Shown: positions 39,764-51,249 of the stretch, in pieces | How positions within the stretch are numbered: position 1 is the first letter of the stretch | Layout of the letters: every line of letters begins with the position of its first letter | Assembly: GCA_028622995.1 (NCBI GenBank) | Contig: JAJQJQ010000060.1 | Coordinates: 248,001 to 312,000, forward strand | Direction of reading: 5' to 3' | Source: Panagrolaimus kolymaensis | Lineage: Eukaryota; Nematoda; Chromadorea; Rhabditida; Panagrolaimidae | DNA length: 64,000 bases | Translations under genes and position numbers: made by a program | Notes under the pieces: model-generated | The model's database searches: none | Seen by the model: the letters and a program-made list of their open reading frames with translations, nothing else | What the model was told of the DNA's origin: nothing

Positions 39764-40231
39764 ATGACTGTTCTCAATAATAAAATATTGAATACTATTT
39801 TTATTAAATTAATGGATTCTTCATCCGATATTTTATCCGATGCAACTTTGATCAACTTTATGTCAGCGGGAAAACAAACATTTAATATTGGTTTAAACCA
39901 TTTACGACGATCTCAAATAATTTCGATTGAAACTAATCGGATAGGATTTATTTGTCTTAATAATGGTGTAAGTTGCTTAAAAAAATTTTTTTTAAAGCAA
40001 AGAAAATATATTTATGAACGGAAAAATTTATTTTAGGGCATTAAAATTAAATGCTTTTGGATTCATTATAGTCACCCATTATTAGATGCCATTTTAGCAT
40101 TTGTTTCAACTTCAGTTAATGAAATTAAAATTATTTCATGGCCAAATATGAATTTTGCAAAAAGAATAAACCTGGAAAATCTTTTATTTTGCGTTAGTTT
40201 TTTTATATTTGTTTTTATTTTACTTTTATGA
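39764..40231 (+). CDS. Small hypothetical protein, 2 exons
   Basis: The model is exons 39764-39967 and 40037-40231, joined in phase 0 across a GTAAGT...TTTTAG intron, for 132 residues. The N-terminal half (DSSSDILSDATLINFMSAGK, followed by HLRRSQIIS) and the middle (FWIHYSHPLLDAILAFVSTS) alternate polar and hydrophobic residues like a folded domain. The last 20 or so residues are strongly hydrophobic and could be a tail anchor or a misjudged 3' end. I do not recognise the family. A remote similarity in style to small nematode F-box-like proteins is only an impression. The good splice consensus and the open joined frame are the main support. It converges with the DXO-like gene, with 452 bases between the two stops. 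Confidence 0.4.
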
Positions 40232-40683
40232 AAAAATATTTATTAAAAATTCCAAAATAAATATCAAAATTCCTTTTTGGGAAAAAACAAAATTTTTCCA
40301 TAATTTTGAACAAACAAAAATATATTTTGTGTTTTATTCTTAAAATTTGCAAAAAAATTAAAAATTAGCCGAATAATGAAATAAAAAAGCTTTTTTAGAA
40401 AACTTCAAAACTTCCACTTTCATTTCCAAAATTTAAATTCAATAATTTTATTTATCGAACACATAAAAAGCGGCTACATGCGTAAGCTTCTTATTCGTTT
40501 TTTTTTGTTTTATTATTTTTCTATAATTATTTTTATTTTTAACAATTAATTTATTTTCATTAAAGCCGAAATTAACTAAGTAAAATATAAATTAAATCAG
40601 AAAATAACAAAAACACAAAATTAACATAAAAACAATTTTAAAATCTATTTTTACTATAAAAAAATAATAAAAAACGCTAAATT
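40232..40683. other. Convergent intergenic spacer
   Basis: This 452-bp AT-rich stretch lies between the stop of the small hypothetical gene and the stop of the reverse-strand DXO-like gene. It should hold both 3' ends. No coding frame or repeat stands out. Confidence 0.5.
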
Positions 40684-41778
40684 TTAATTTTTATTAAATT
40701 TTAACGAATATCCTCCAAATTCTCTATCTTTATCTTTTGTAATTATCAAAGTATCCGAATCATTCATGCTGCCATTAAAAATTCTTTCATCAAATTCATT
40801 TATAATTTGTCGAAGTAAAAATTTTGCTTCGCTAATTGCATTTTTAACATTCAAATTTTTTGTTAACGCAATTTCTTCCATTTCTTTTAAAGAATAATGT
40901 CGAACATTTTGAATGCGTTTTCGATCATGAAAAGCTATAACAATATCATTGACTCCAGCGAAATGACATTGAAGGGCTGCTTTGAAGGCAGTTTTAGGTT
41001 GAATTTCTTGATTATTATTATTCCAATCATAATAAACGGCTTTAATTTCAACTGGAGTCATTTGGCCATTTTTGTTTTTGTTTATAAATGCATCAATTTC
41101 TGAAGTATAATGAACTCGAATGGAAGATTTAGTTTGGAAAAAATTATTATAATTATTTTTTGTTTCAAAATAATCGCAGCTAAAAGTTGGAGGCAATGAT
41201 GAAGTTCTTTTAACAAAATTTAGGGGCAAATTAAAGCTTTTATGTCGAAATGTCGTCCATTCAGGTGTTAAACTTTTATCGTTAGTTAACATTCCAGCAA
41301 CGCATGAACCAATTTTATAATTAATATTTTTATTATCGAAATATTCAATATTTCCATGAAGTTCTAAAACATAATAATCCAATTCCAAATTAGTCTCTGA
41401 TGATTTTCCAACTTTTTTTAATTCCATTACACATTTTCTTGTTTGAGTATTTACATTCATCATAGCTAATTGCTTTAAACATGCTCGATTTGTAATTAGC
41501 GAATGCTTATCAAATGTATTCCAAAGCTCATTGAAATTTGTTTGATGTTCATAGAGAATTGGAATTGATTGATATGGAACGGAATAGGTATTTGGAGGAA
41601 TAATAAAATCAGAAAAATTTTCATTTTGTTGTTGTTTGAAAAATGATTTAAAGCTTTGTTTATAAATCCAATGTTTATGAAAATAATTAATTATTCGAGC
41701 ATTTGAAGGATTTTGATTAATTAAATAATTTTCTTCGTTGTTGTTATTCGAAATGTTAAAATAATTGTTAAATGCCAT
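40684..41778 (-). CDS. DXO/Rai1 (EOL-1-like) decapping exonuclease
   Basis: This is an intronless 364-residue protein starting at the ATG at 41778; the frame upstream of it has no ATG. The family removes incomplete, NAD or unmethylated 5' caps and degrades RNA 5'-3'. The active-site pattern is intact: Arg98 (NRACLKQL), Glu205 (DYFE), Glu227 and Asp229 (SEID), Glu244 and Lys246 (VEIK), and Gln270 (ALQCHFAGV). The spacing from Glu227 to Gln270 matches the known DXO/Rai1 layout. The linker between Glu205 and Glu227 is about 20 residues shorter than in vertebrate DXO. The first 60 residues are Asn/Gln-rich and probably disordered. In C. elegans the family includes EOL-1, linked to olfactory learning and stress. 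There is no signal peptide, so it should be nuclear or cytosolic. Lack of introns, unlike its neighbours, could reflect retroposition or intron loss. Family call is fairly sure; orthology is not. Confidence 0.8.
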   Translation of the reverse strand: MAFNNYFNISNNNNEENYLINQNPSNARIINYFHKHWIYKQSFKSFFKQQQNENFSDFIIPPNTYSVPYQSIPILYEHQTNFNELWNTFDKHSLITNRACLKQLAMMNVNTQTRKCVMELKKVGKSSETNLELDYYVLELHGNIEYFDNKNINYKIGSCVAGMLTNDKSLTPEWTTFRHKSFNLPLNFVKRTSSLPPTFSCDYFETKNNYNNFFQTKSSIRVHYTSEIDAFINKNKNGQMTPVEIKAVYYDWNNNNQEIQPKTAFKAALQCHFAGVNDIVIAFHDRKRIQNVRHYSLKEMEEIALTKNLNVKNAISEAKFLLRQIINEFDERIFNGSMNDSDTLIITKDKDREFGGYSLKFNKN

Positions 41779-43004
41779 AGTTAATGGAAGGTAGCTCTCA
41801 AGAAATCCAATCAAGGGTAAAAGTTTTCCAATTTTGATGACTTAAACCTGCGATGATTGTTTTCCTTTTATACTTAACCAAAAAAGCATTATTCATAGTT
41901 TTAAAAAGTATTCTGACGCATTTAAAAGTTGTTTTTAGTTCATTTTTTTTTCTGTTGATAATTATATACATTGCAAAAAAGCTACCACCGAAGAAATATT
42001 TGACGACAATAATATCAATAAAAAGGAAGCAAAGCCATTGTTGTTGATTGATAAAAAATTTGCTTGAATATTAACAAGCAAGCAGTCGTCGGAACACTTA
42101 CGTTTGTTATTCATTCACGTTAGTTTCATTTCTTTTCTGTGGTTAATGAGAAAATGAGAGATAATGTTATCTTCTTTGAAAAATATGGCGTCGTCAAAGA
42201 GACGAAGCGTACGAAAATAAAATGATTAAGCTACATTCAATTTTTGTGTTTTATGTATCTAACTTTTTTTTTTGAATTGTCAAAAAGAAAAAAAGGTTAA
42301 TGAGTTGAAAATAGAAGAAAATAAATAAATAAATAATATGAAAAAATAATTGGTTATTTTATAAATAAACATTTTCAAAATTATCAGTTTAATAAAAAAA
42401 AATTGGTGTGTAATTAGACGAAGTTTGGTTGGATTTGTAGCTAGTTGCCTTTCTTCCTGTTTTTTTGTTGTTGTTTATGGTTATCCTAAATTTTCATTCA
42501 TATTTGAAGTAAATAGTTTTTTTACCATTAACCATATTTGTTAATAATTTAAGCTACCGCGACTCCAAGCTTGCCAAATCTTCAACCATGATGTCTTCAT
42601 TTCACAAACCTTAAATCCTCAAAGCTGATGCCACCTAATCGAAATCCCTCTGCGTTTTAGCTCCTTATGGTTTATAAAACATTAAAAAAAATGGTAACAA
42701 ACAATGTGTTGTCAAAACCTAAAAGATAACGGATTTACTTATTACAACATTCATTCAAACAATGAAAAATAACAAACAAATGAGCGGAAAAAAAGGAAGC
42801 AGCATTCATAAAAAAAATTGAAACACTTCGAGGTCTTATTGCGAACGTTTGCAAAGTAGCGTAAAACTTTTAAAGGTTTTTATTTTGCAACAAACAAAAA
42901 AATTTCTATCTTGAAACGTGTTTCTCTTGCCCTTTTTTTTTGCTAATATTTTTCTTCTCATATTTTTTTACATTTTTCGGTTTCAGGGACTATTGTTATC
43001 AAAT
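41779..43004. other. Divergent intergenic region
   Basis: This region separates two divergently transcribed genes, so it probably carries promoters for both. It contains an AAAT-type microsatellite near 42321-42337 and a less AT-rich patch at about 42550-42660 that encodes no long frame. No TATA element or operator can be assigned with confidence. Confidence 0.45.
42981..42986 (+). other. Candidate trans-splice (SL) acceptor
   Basis: TTTCAG sits 18 bases before the ATG at 43005, after a pyrimidine-rich tract. Nematode genes commonly receive a spliced leader just upstream of the start, which would explain an acceptor with no coding exon visible to its left. An ordinary 5'-UTR intron is the alternative. 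Confidence 0.4.
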
Positions 43005-45303
43005 ATGATTGCTCAAGATGCTCATGCTCGTTGTACACTTCGTTATAAAATGATAGAAGAAGAAAAGGAAGTACTTCGTGACAAAATCGTTGATTTAGAA
43101 TTACAAAAGGATGAAATGAAACAAACCCTTGAAAACGAAAAAGCTACTGCTATCGAAGATGGTTTAAAGAAAGCTGAAGAAAATGCTCAGTTGAATCAAC
43201 GCGTCGTTGCTGACTTCGAAGCTACAATTGAGAAGAATCTTGATAAGGTATTTATTAATTGTTCTTTCTTGCTTTTAAATCATTGTTGTTTTTAAGATTT
43301 CAAGCTTGGATAAACAACTCGATGATGAACGAAGTGCTTTTAAACTTAAAATCGATGAACATGAAAAAGAAAAAGAAGCTTCTAAAGCAGAGTTGAACAA
43401 AAAGGTCGAAGAATTATCTCTTCTTCGAGCTGATAATAACAAACTTTTGATTGAGGTAAGTATTATGTTTATGAAATATTTGTAAAGTAACTATTTTATT
43501 ATTTTAGAATCAACAATTCAAAGAAAACGAAAAAGATTTACAAGCTAAAGTAAATTTGCTTGAAGTTGAAGCCTTATCTCTCAATAATGAACAGCGAGAA
43601 AAGGTATGATTCTTTTAAACTTTTAGACTCACCGTTATTACACTTTTAAAATTTTAGATTACTAGTTTGGAACATGATCTTCAAACTTCAAAAGAAAAGT
43701 TGAACTCAGTCGTTAATTTCGTGGGTCAAGTAATACTTTAAATGTTTATTCAAATTTAAAAAACCATAATTTTATTTACTTTCTAGATTAATGGAAAACA
43801 ACAAACTGATGAAGTCGCTTCTCTTGCTCCTGTTGAACCTCTTCCTCCTGTTGATCCTCTTGTTCCTCGTGCTCATCTTTCTACTCAATCATTCGTTGAC
43901 AACTCTTTTGATGGTAGCTATACAGATAATCAACTATCTTTGGGTGCTGAACCTCTCAATGCTAGTAAGAATTCAATGAACGAAGAAGTTGATGCTAAGC
44001 AAGTTTCCGAAGTTTCTGTTGCCGAACTTCCTTCTTTTACTTGTGCACCTAGCTCTTCAAATGGAACTGCTTCTCCACAAGTTCATCCTGTTTCCGAAGA
44101 AATTTCACCTCCTATTGTCACCTGTCCAAGTCGTGTTACTCCTGCTTCACAAATGGTATCTTTCTAACTTTTTGTAAAAATATAAACATATTACCAATTA
44201 CATTATGTTTTCAGACTGACAAGCGAAGAGCTTCTTCACCTGCTGCAATTCATCCTACAAAGAAGACGAAAAAAGATTCAAGAAGACAGAACAATGATAA
44301 TGACGAATTAGATTTCAATGTTGGTGAGGCCTTACAACCTCTTCTTGAAAATCCTTATGCTGAACCTTCTGTTGGAGTTCATCAAAATCCTGTTATTTCT
44401 CATAATGTAATAATTATATAATCTTTTAATTAAATATATCTTTTTTGTTTTTAGCTTAGAAGCAGAACATCTATAGCTGTATCATACAAAGATGATACTG
44501 ATTCAAATTCTGATGAGGCTGATAATTACAGTGAGAGCGAAGATGAAACCACTGGAATGAATCGTAACAAGTAAGCTTAATTTATTATCCTTAAATTGTC
44601 ATTGTTGTTGTTTTTTTAGCATGTCATTAAGATCTCGTAGTTGTGCTGTTAATAATTTAATCCAGCGAAAATTTACTGCTAACGAGTACGAATTTCAGTC
44701 ATCTAGAAAACATGACAAAGTCATTGTTCTTGCTCCTGGAAACAAGTGTTACACCTATCATTATCAAAAAAAAGGTAAATCTTATCGTTGTTACGGATGT
44801 TCTGATTTCCATGGGAAACACACCGTCTGTGGAACAATTGAACGTGACGATAAGGGTGAAGAATACTTTTGGGCATATGATGATCATGTTTGTGAACCTC
44901 AAGACTACTCTAAGTAAGTTAAATATTATTGTTGAATACTAATTACCATTTTTCTTTTAGTACCAAAGCAGCATATCGTGCACGTCGTGGTAGTAAAGCT
45001 ACAATCAAGATCTACGATTTTGAGATGGCGAAGACCCGGACGAATGGTATCAAAGTTGTTGTTCCTGTCATTAATACTGATCCAAAAATGTGTCATTTCT
45101 TTTATGGTAATAATACTGGTAGAAACTATTATTTTTGTGGCAATTGCAATACACTTAACCATTCCGTCGCAGGAGGATTTGGAGAAGATGAAAATGGTAA
45201 AGAATACTTTGAAACTCCAAATGATCATGTTTGCAAGCCTCGTGTGTACAAACCAGCTGAAATTATCAATACCAATGCTCATCATTCTGAAAGTCAACAA
45301 TAA
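43005..45303 (+). CDS. Coiled-coil protein with two WRKY/FLYWCH-like zinc fingers
   Basis: Nine exons join in frame for 627 residues: 43005-43247, 43297-43455, 43508-43603, 43658-43729, 43787-44155, 44215-44406, 44455-44570, 44620-44913 and 44961-45303. Residues 1-190 are charged heptads (EEEKEVLRDKIVDLELQK and onward), an extended coiled coil. Residues 191-313 are Pro/Ser-rich. KRR at 316-318 and KKTKKDSRR at 329-337 form a likely bipartite nuclear signal. Residues 389-410 are acidic. Two homologous C-terminal modules follow: C459...YRC473-x2-C476...DH505-V-C507, and C558...YFC573-x2-C576...DH603-V-C605. Both carry an EYF strand before the HxC. The Cx2C...HxC plan with YxC resembles the WRKY-GCM1/FLYWCH zinc-finger superfamily, so DNA binding as a dimer is plausible. 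I cannot name a family. Each finger has its own exon with the same phase. Confidence 0.75.
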
Positions 45304-45305
45304 TC

Positions 45306-45311
45306 AATAAA
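45306..45311 (+). promoter_or_regulatory. Poly(A) signal of the zinc-finger gene
   Basis: AATAAA begins three bases after the TAA stop at 45301-45303. If used, the gene ends here and the frame starting at 45349 belongs to a separate unit. Confidence 0.45.
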
Positions 45312-45348
45312 TTGCTTAAAAGTGTTTCTTTTTTGTTTTTCTTTTGCA

Positions 45349-45722
45349 ATGTTTTTTTTCTTTCTTGTGTTAATAAATTTTATATATTCCTTTTGTTCTT
45401 CATTTTTAAAACACATAAAAACCAATCACGTTGAAACTTATATCCTTCTTCAAGAAAATAAAAAAGAAGGACCAAAAAAAGGAATTTCATATCATCGAGT
45501 TTATATTCCACCTAAAGATTCAGTTGAAGAAATGAAACTTATCAACGAAGAGGGATGGCTTCGAGTAATGGGTATATTTTTGTTGAAATTTTTCCTAAAA
45601 AAAGCCACAACTTCAAAATTAAAAGTTGGAAAAGCTACTAACTAGCTGTAGTAGCACACGAAGCGATTCGTAAAATTGTTACAAAACAAAAGAAAAAGTC
45701 ATCAACTAAAGGTGTAAAATAA
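45349..45722 (+). CDS. Doubtful small two-exon gene or gene remnant
   Basis: Exons 45349-45571 and 45646-45722 join through a GTATAT...CTAG intron into 99 codons plus stop. Residues 1-25 are Phe/Leu-rich and could be a signal anchor. The middle (ETYILLQENKK, YHRVYIPPKDSVEEM, INEEGWLRV) and the end (VVAHEAIRKIVTKQKKK) look like real protein rather than AT noise. The start lies only 46 bases after the stop of the zinc-finger gene, so it might be a downstream gene of a two-gene operon, a displaced exon of another gene, or a pseudogene fragment. The first exon may have a different 5' end. I do not recognise the family. Confidence 0.3.
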
Positions 45723-46803
45723 TTATTACCAACATTTACATTTTTTCTTCAAATTCTTAGACACTAATATTTACAGCTTCACTTCTCACAAATAAGGTAG
45801 CTACCAACCAAGATGTTTTAAGCAATTTTAGTGAATCAAGTCCTTCGAAATAATTCAAATGAAAGAAAGGATAAACGAAACAGGTGCTGGCTTACTTTAA
45901 ATTTTTTAATAAAAATTTATTTGTCGAAATACCAACTGCAAAATCAAAATGCCCATAAAAGTATTGTAATTTTTTTAGACTTGCTTATCGAGACAGAAGC
46001 AACCCTTTCTTCTTCCATATTTTGAAATTTTAAAAATTGTCAGACTCATTAAAATAAATGGCATTGAATTAAGTAAATATGAATACATTTTTTGGTTTGT
46101 CTTTTTTTTTCTAGTTATTATGTTTGTATGTATAAAAAGTTTATCTCTTTTTCATTCTTTTAAACACTGCATTTTTTTTTGCATTTGGATTTTGTAACAA
46201 ATTTTTCCTTATCCAACAACCTTCATTTATGAAGTTAATGTAGTTACGGAGGTTATTAAACTATTGTAATTTAGTGATTGCATTTTTTTTTATTTGGTTT
46301 AATAAATGTAAATCTATTTTTTCATTACAAAAAGCGAAACATAAAGTATTGTTTGTTACTTTATGAAAAACCTTAATTTCTTTTACAAAGCAGAGAGAGC
46401 ATCGGTTTTACGAAAGTTATGAAATTTTATTTATCAATTACTTTACTATAAAAACAAACAAAAAAAAATAAAAAAATTACAAAAAAGTAGTTAAATTACC
46501 CGAATACAGAAATAATAAGGCATAATATTCAAATTATTACAAACAAACAAATTGGAAAATTGGTATGAATTATAAAAAATATATATATACAAATTATGAC
46601 AAAAATAAATTGTAAATTCTAAATTCAGAACTAACATAAAAAAATGTGATTGTAAAAAAAATAATAATTCTAAAGTTTTTTTTACAAAATTAATTTTTTT
46701 TTAAAAGTAAACCCGTAATCTTTAAACGTTGGCTTCTAAGTTTTAAGTTTGTTGCTATTTTGTTTTTTTTGCTTTTTTTGTTATTGGAATGATTTTATAA
46801 TTA
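45723..46803. other. Convergent intergenic spacer
   Basis: This is AT-rich DNA between forward genes on the left and the 3' end of the reverse-strand PTR gene. It contains homopolymer tracts and a short AT dinucleotide run near 46578. No credible exon or RNA gene was found. Confidence 0.5.
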
Positions 46804-49800
46804 TTAGAGAGCATTAGAATTGGTTCGACCCAATGGAATTTTATGCACTAAAGTTGTGGATGGAGTGCTTTGAGTGGTATTAGCAAGTTCAGCAACATTA
46901 ATGGGTTCAATCTTTTTGATTGAAAAACTTTTCTTCAATGATTTTCTTATTCGATCCGCTGTGGGTTTTCCGCCATGATTGAGCCAATTTATTTCATTCA
47001 AAGATTTTATAAGATTTTGGGACTGAAAATGTTTTTTGATTCTTATCTAAAGTTAAATGGATTTTTTTGTTTGTTTGCAGATTTAAAAAACAAAACAAAA
47101 ATTTTTTTGAGTCATGGCAAATTTGGATATATTTGGACCTTGGACACGAAATTTTTGTCTTTTGTCTATGGAATGTAAAATCTGCATAACTCGGAGCCTC
47201 ATCCCGAAAACATTTTTTAACCCTAAAAAAGCTTTTGAAAAGCAAAGTTCGCCGAAAATTTGAATTTTTAATAATTAATTTTTGTGATGGGACTCCTAAT
47301 ATTTTTTTAAAAGCTCAACTATTTCTCATTTTTTTTAGTAACTCACCTTATAAAAGCTTTCTTTCCTTTCAGTGGATCGTTGAGAACTCCTCTCAGATGA
47401 TTCAGCTGAACTATCAGTACTTTTTCCATCATAGCTTGTAATCATAGTCAAAACAGCTGGCAACAAAATTAAACCATGAAACATTCCAAGAATAACTACA
47501 ACTACGATAGTTTTAAGGAAAACCAAAGCAAGATATGATTGTTTGAATAAAAGTGGAAGGAGTGCAACAATAGTGCTAAGGCCAACTTGAACCATTGGCC
47601 ATCCAATAATTCCTAGAGCTGTTTCAATTCGCTTTCGAGGGTGCTTAAATTTTTTTATGAGGAAATTTAAATAATTTTTTTTGAAGTTTAGAAACTTACA
47701 ACTTTTGGAGCTTTATAATAATGAAAAGAAATGTGAGCAGTGAAATCAACGCTGAACCCAATAGCCATTAACAAAGCGGCCATGGAAAGAGGATCCAAAT
47801 CGACATTCCAAAGTGAAAGTAAACCAAAAATTCCCCAAGAAATTGAAAAAACGGAGAAAACTGCGGCAATGACAGATAAAACATGTGGGATGAAAATTAG
47901 GCAAATTACAGCGGTACAAGCCAAAGCAGCAGCAACGCTTCCAATAACTGTTCGATCGATTGACATCGTCTAAAAAAATTTCGAGATAAGTCTGAATTAA
48001 TTTTGGAAAATTACGAATTTAGTTTATTAAAAAATTCGGAAGTCTTAGAAAAAGTAGTCTTCAATTTCAAAAATATGTGTTTTTATGAATTAAGAAAAAA
48101 ATTTTCGAGGACCTTGCTTAAAATCGAATAAGTATGTAACTGCCAATGATCTTACCTGATCTACAAAAGGTGTATGATCACTATAAGGATAAACTTGAAA
48201 ATCAGAATATTTTTCAGCTATTTTTCTCCAATGTTTTACTGCTGGAACCAATTCATGATATTTAATAACTTCATGGAAATTTGTTATAAAGAAAAACGAG
48301 GTGATACATTCCGGTTCATTAGCCAAGCATGCGGTTTCATTAAAATGTACAAATGAAGCCAAATAAAAATATGTTACTGATTTAAAAAATGTTGGAACTT
48401 CAGTGTATGTAAATTCTTCCGTGTCAGCATAAAATCTCAAAAAATCTTCGTATGGCGTTAACCAGAAATAGGTAGATTCAGAGCCATAAGAATTTGTTGC
48501 GTGTTCAAAATCATAAACTAAATCCTTAGTTTTTTGAAGCCTTTCAGGATCCCGCAAATCTCCAGGGCTCATTACAAAAACGCTAATGGGTTGCATATTT
48601 CTTAATGCCGTTTCAAAAGTATGTTGAAAATCATGCAAATATGAATTAGGTAAAGCCATTTTATCAATGGAAATATTACTTGACATTCGAGAAATTCCTA
48701 TCCATGAAATATAAAAATATGCAACCATTGCAATGCCAAGAGTAATTCTCACGGGCCAATGGGTAACTGCGGCACTCCAAGCTTTAACCACTTGATCGTG
48801 GAATTCTGAACATTTTTTAACGATCATCGAACGAGCTGATGGATCGGCTTTGAAGCAGCATAAAATTGATTGAAGTCCTTTATTTTCACGTTTTCCACTT
48901 ATTGCCATGACAGCTGTGAAAAGGATGAGTTGATAAAAATAGCAAATGGCTATGGCGATTGCGGAATAAATGCAAAATGTTCGAACTGCTGGGGTATCAG
49001 AAAAAGCTCCAATGGCAAAAGACATGACATTTGTGAGGGAACTAAAAAATTTACATATTTATTATTTTCGAATTCCAAAAATTAAGAATTTCAGTAAAAA
49101 ACAGTATATTTAAATTTTAAGTTTTTGTCTTTCAATACCAATTTAAAAAATTCCCTTACCTAATAGTAATGGATGGACCTGCATCTTCAAGGGTAGTGGC
49201 AGTTCGTTCAGGAACTGTTGCAGCGGGATCCGAACGATCCCAAGCTCTCATAATAATAAAAACATCATCAATTCCAACGGATAAAACTAAAAATAAAGCG
49301 GCAACAACGATGGATTGAAATTTCATTCCCAACGCTGACATTAATCCAAGTGAAGCGATGAGAGCCAAAAGTGGAATGACACACCCAATAAAAGCTTCCC
49401 ATGGTTTACTTTGAGCTGGATTGTAACTGAAAAAAAAGTAATTTTGATTAGTAAATGTTATGCTAATTTTCTTATTTCTGCTTTTTAAGGTTTGATTCGG
49501 AAATTTATCTTTGTACTTTTATTTTTTCATTTCCCTTTTTTTGCTTTTAATTTTTTTGTTGATAAAACTTGATTTTAAAAATCATTCCAAAACCACAAAT
49601 ACATATTTGTTGACCAAATGGCCACATCATTTTCATAATTATTATCCCTTTTCTTTTCTTATCACATTTATTTATGGACCCCGCCATATTGCCTTAAGCA
49701 TTTTAATTTACTAAAATATTTATTGCGTAAAAAGTTAATTAAAAATAGAAAACAGAAAATAGAAATTGCGTAATGCTTTCTTCCTTTCAAATGAGACATC

Positions 49801-51249
49801 TCAAAAACAGGACAGGATAGAGAAGTGAAAAAAAAAGATAAATATTATCGTCGTGTGTCCCAAATTGGATCGGTCAAAATCATAAATTCCAATTTTTAGG
49901 AAGAAAAAAAAATAGTAACAAAAACTTGTTTGCAAGAAAAAAGGCAAAAAAAATTTGTTTTTATTGCTTTTTTTTTCTTTACTTTTTTTTTGGAACTTTA
50001 AGGTTTCATATTTTTCTTTGAAAAGCTTTAAAATAAAAAATAAAATCTCGAAAATTAAATGCTACAAAATTATTTTTGGTCCAAAAGTGATGTAAATCTT
50101 TCACTTACCGAAATGAAAAAGCCACAACAAAAATAATCATAGCCGTAATGGAACCAAAAATTAATGGAGCCGTTTCCGTTCCCATTCTTCGAACTTCACT
50201 TGAAATTAAATTATCTCCAGTGATTCCAGTTTTAAGTAAAGTCGAATATTCTGGATTCTCAAATAGTTTGATTGCTTCTTGCAACCAATTTATCATCACA
50301 TCAGTGTCTTCCCTAGAATTTTTTTTGTATTGAAACGAAGTTTTTTAAAATAAAAAATATTTACCAATCTGCAACCAAATAAAATGGCATTACTGCTGTC
50401 GAGAATGAATCCAAAATGTTAGTATCTGGACGAAGCTTAATTCCATAAACATTGTTTCCTAAAACATTTTTTTATAAATTAAAAAATATCAAAAACCCAG
50501 GAAAAGAGTATCCATTTAACAGCCACAGTTTCTTCGTAAAATTTTGTAAAAAAACTTACCTATAAAAGCTCGAGTGCCAAAAAGCTCAATGGCCGGATAA
50601 GTAAAAGTATCAGTATTAGTTGGATCATATAATTTTAAAAATGCCAAAAATGCTGTATTTAATTCACAATAAGGTTCACATAAATCTTTAAAACCATATT
50701 CTTTTCCATTTTTAGTGACCTTTACATCGGTTTGTAAAGCTTTGGTTAAATTATAAATTATCCATCGATATTCTTCTCGAAGTAAACTTCCTCCATCTCT
50801 GGCATGGCTCATCACGTAACATGGATCCATGGTGCCATTCTAAAAAAATATTGGGATTCAAAAAAATATATTAAAAAATTTAGGAATATGCAAATTTTCA
50901 AAAAAAAATTAACAAAAAAATTTTTTTGTCATCAGTGTCACATTTTTCAAAGTTGCTCGCTAATTTACGAAATTTTTTGAGAAAATATAAAAACTTCCAA
51001 AAAACCAAAATATTCTAATTTACATACCTGTTTTAAAAATGATTTAGCAATAGCATATTCTTTTTGAGATGGAGCATTCAATGGAGAATATTCAGATCTC
51101 ACATTATTAGCTTCTTCAAAATTTATCATTCCACATGATAAAATGGTTGTAAAAATTAAACAACTTATTATAACCAAAATTGGTCTCTTTCCAATTTGAA
51201 AACCCAGCCAATAAAATAATTTATCCATATAATGAGTTGGATGCAGCAT
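46804..51249 (-). CDS. Patched-related (PTR) membrane protein, 9 exons
   Basis: Reverse-strand exons are 51249-51028, 50839-50560, 50458-50365, 50312-50109, 49426-49160, 49041-48156, 47969-47700, 47643-47347 and 47022-46804. They join without a break into 912 residues, the normal size for the nematode PTR family of RND-type transporters. TM1 is about 23-42, followed by a large extracellular loop. A sterol-sensing domain starts near 243 (TETAPLIFGSITAMIIF) and includes VGIDDVF, with GIDD at 318-321. A second loop follows, then the second membrane bundle with GFSVDF (722-727) and the PTR-typical GWPMVQVGLSTI, VFLKTIVVVV and GMFHGLILLPAVL. The tail (about 820-912) is Ser/Lys-rich and cytoplasmic. 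PTR proteins act in moulting, growth and sterol or lipid handling at epithelia. The intron at 50108-49427 is the longest. The exon 7/8 acceptor is the weaker TTTAAG, but the joined protein matches the family there. Confidence 0.93.

Noticed and set aside
41779..41814. Longer N-terminus for the DXO-like protein
   Set aside because: The extension begins with TTG and contains no ATG. The ATG at 41778 is the first usable start.
43791..44177. Leu-rich forward frames overlapping the zinc-finger gene
   Set aside because: They are shifted readings of the Pro/Ser-rich exon 43787-44155, which is fixed by in-frame splicing on both sides.
44699..45300. Reverse-strand frames opposite the zinc-finger exons
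   Set aside because: They mirror exons whose forward reading has paired Cys/His motifs and matching intron phases. The reverse readings have no such pattern.
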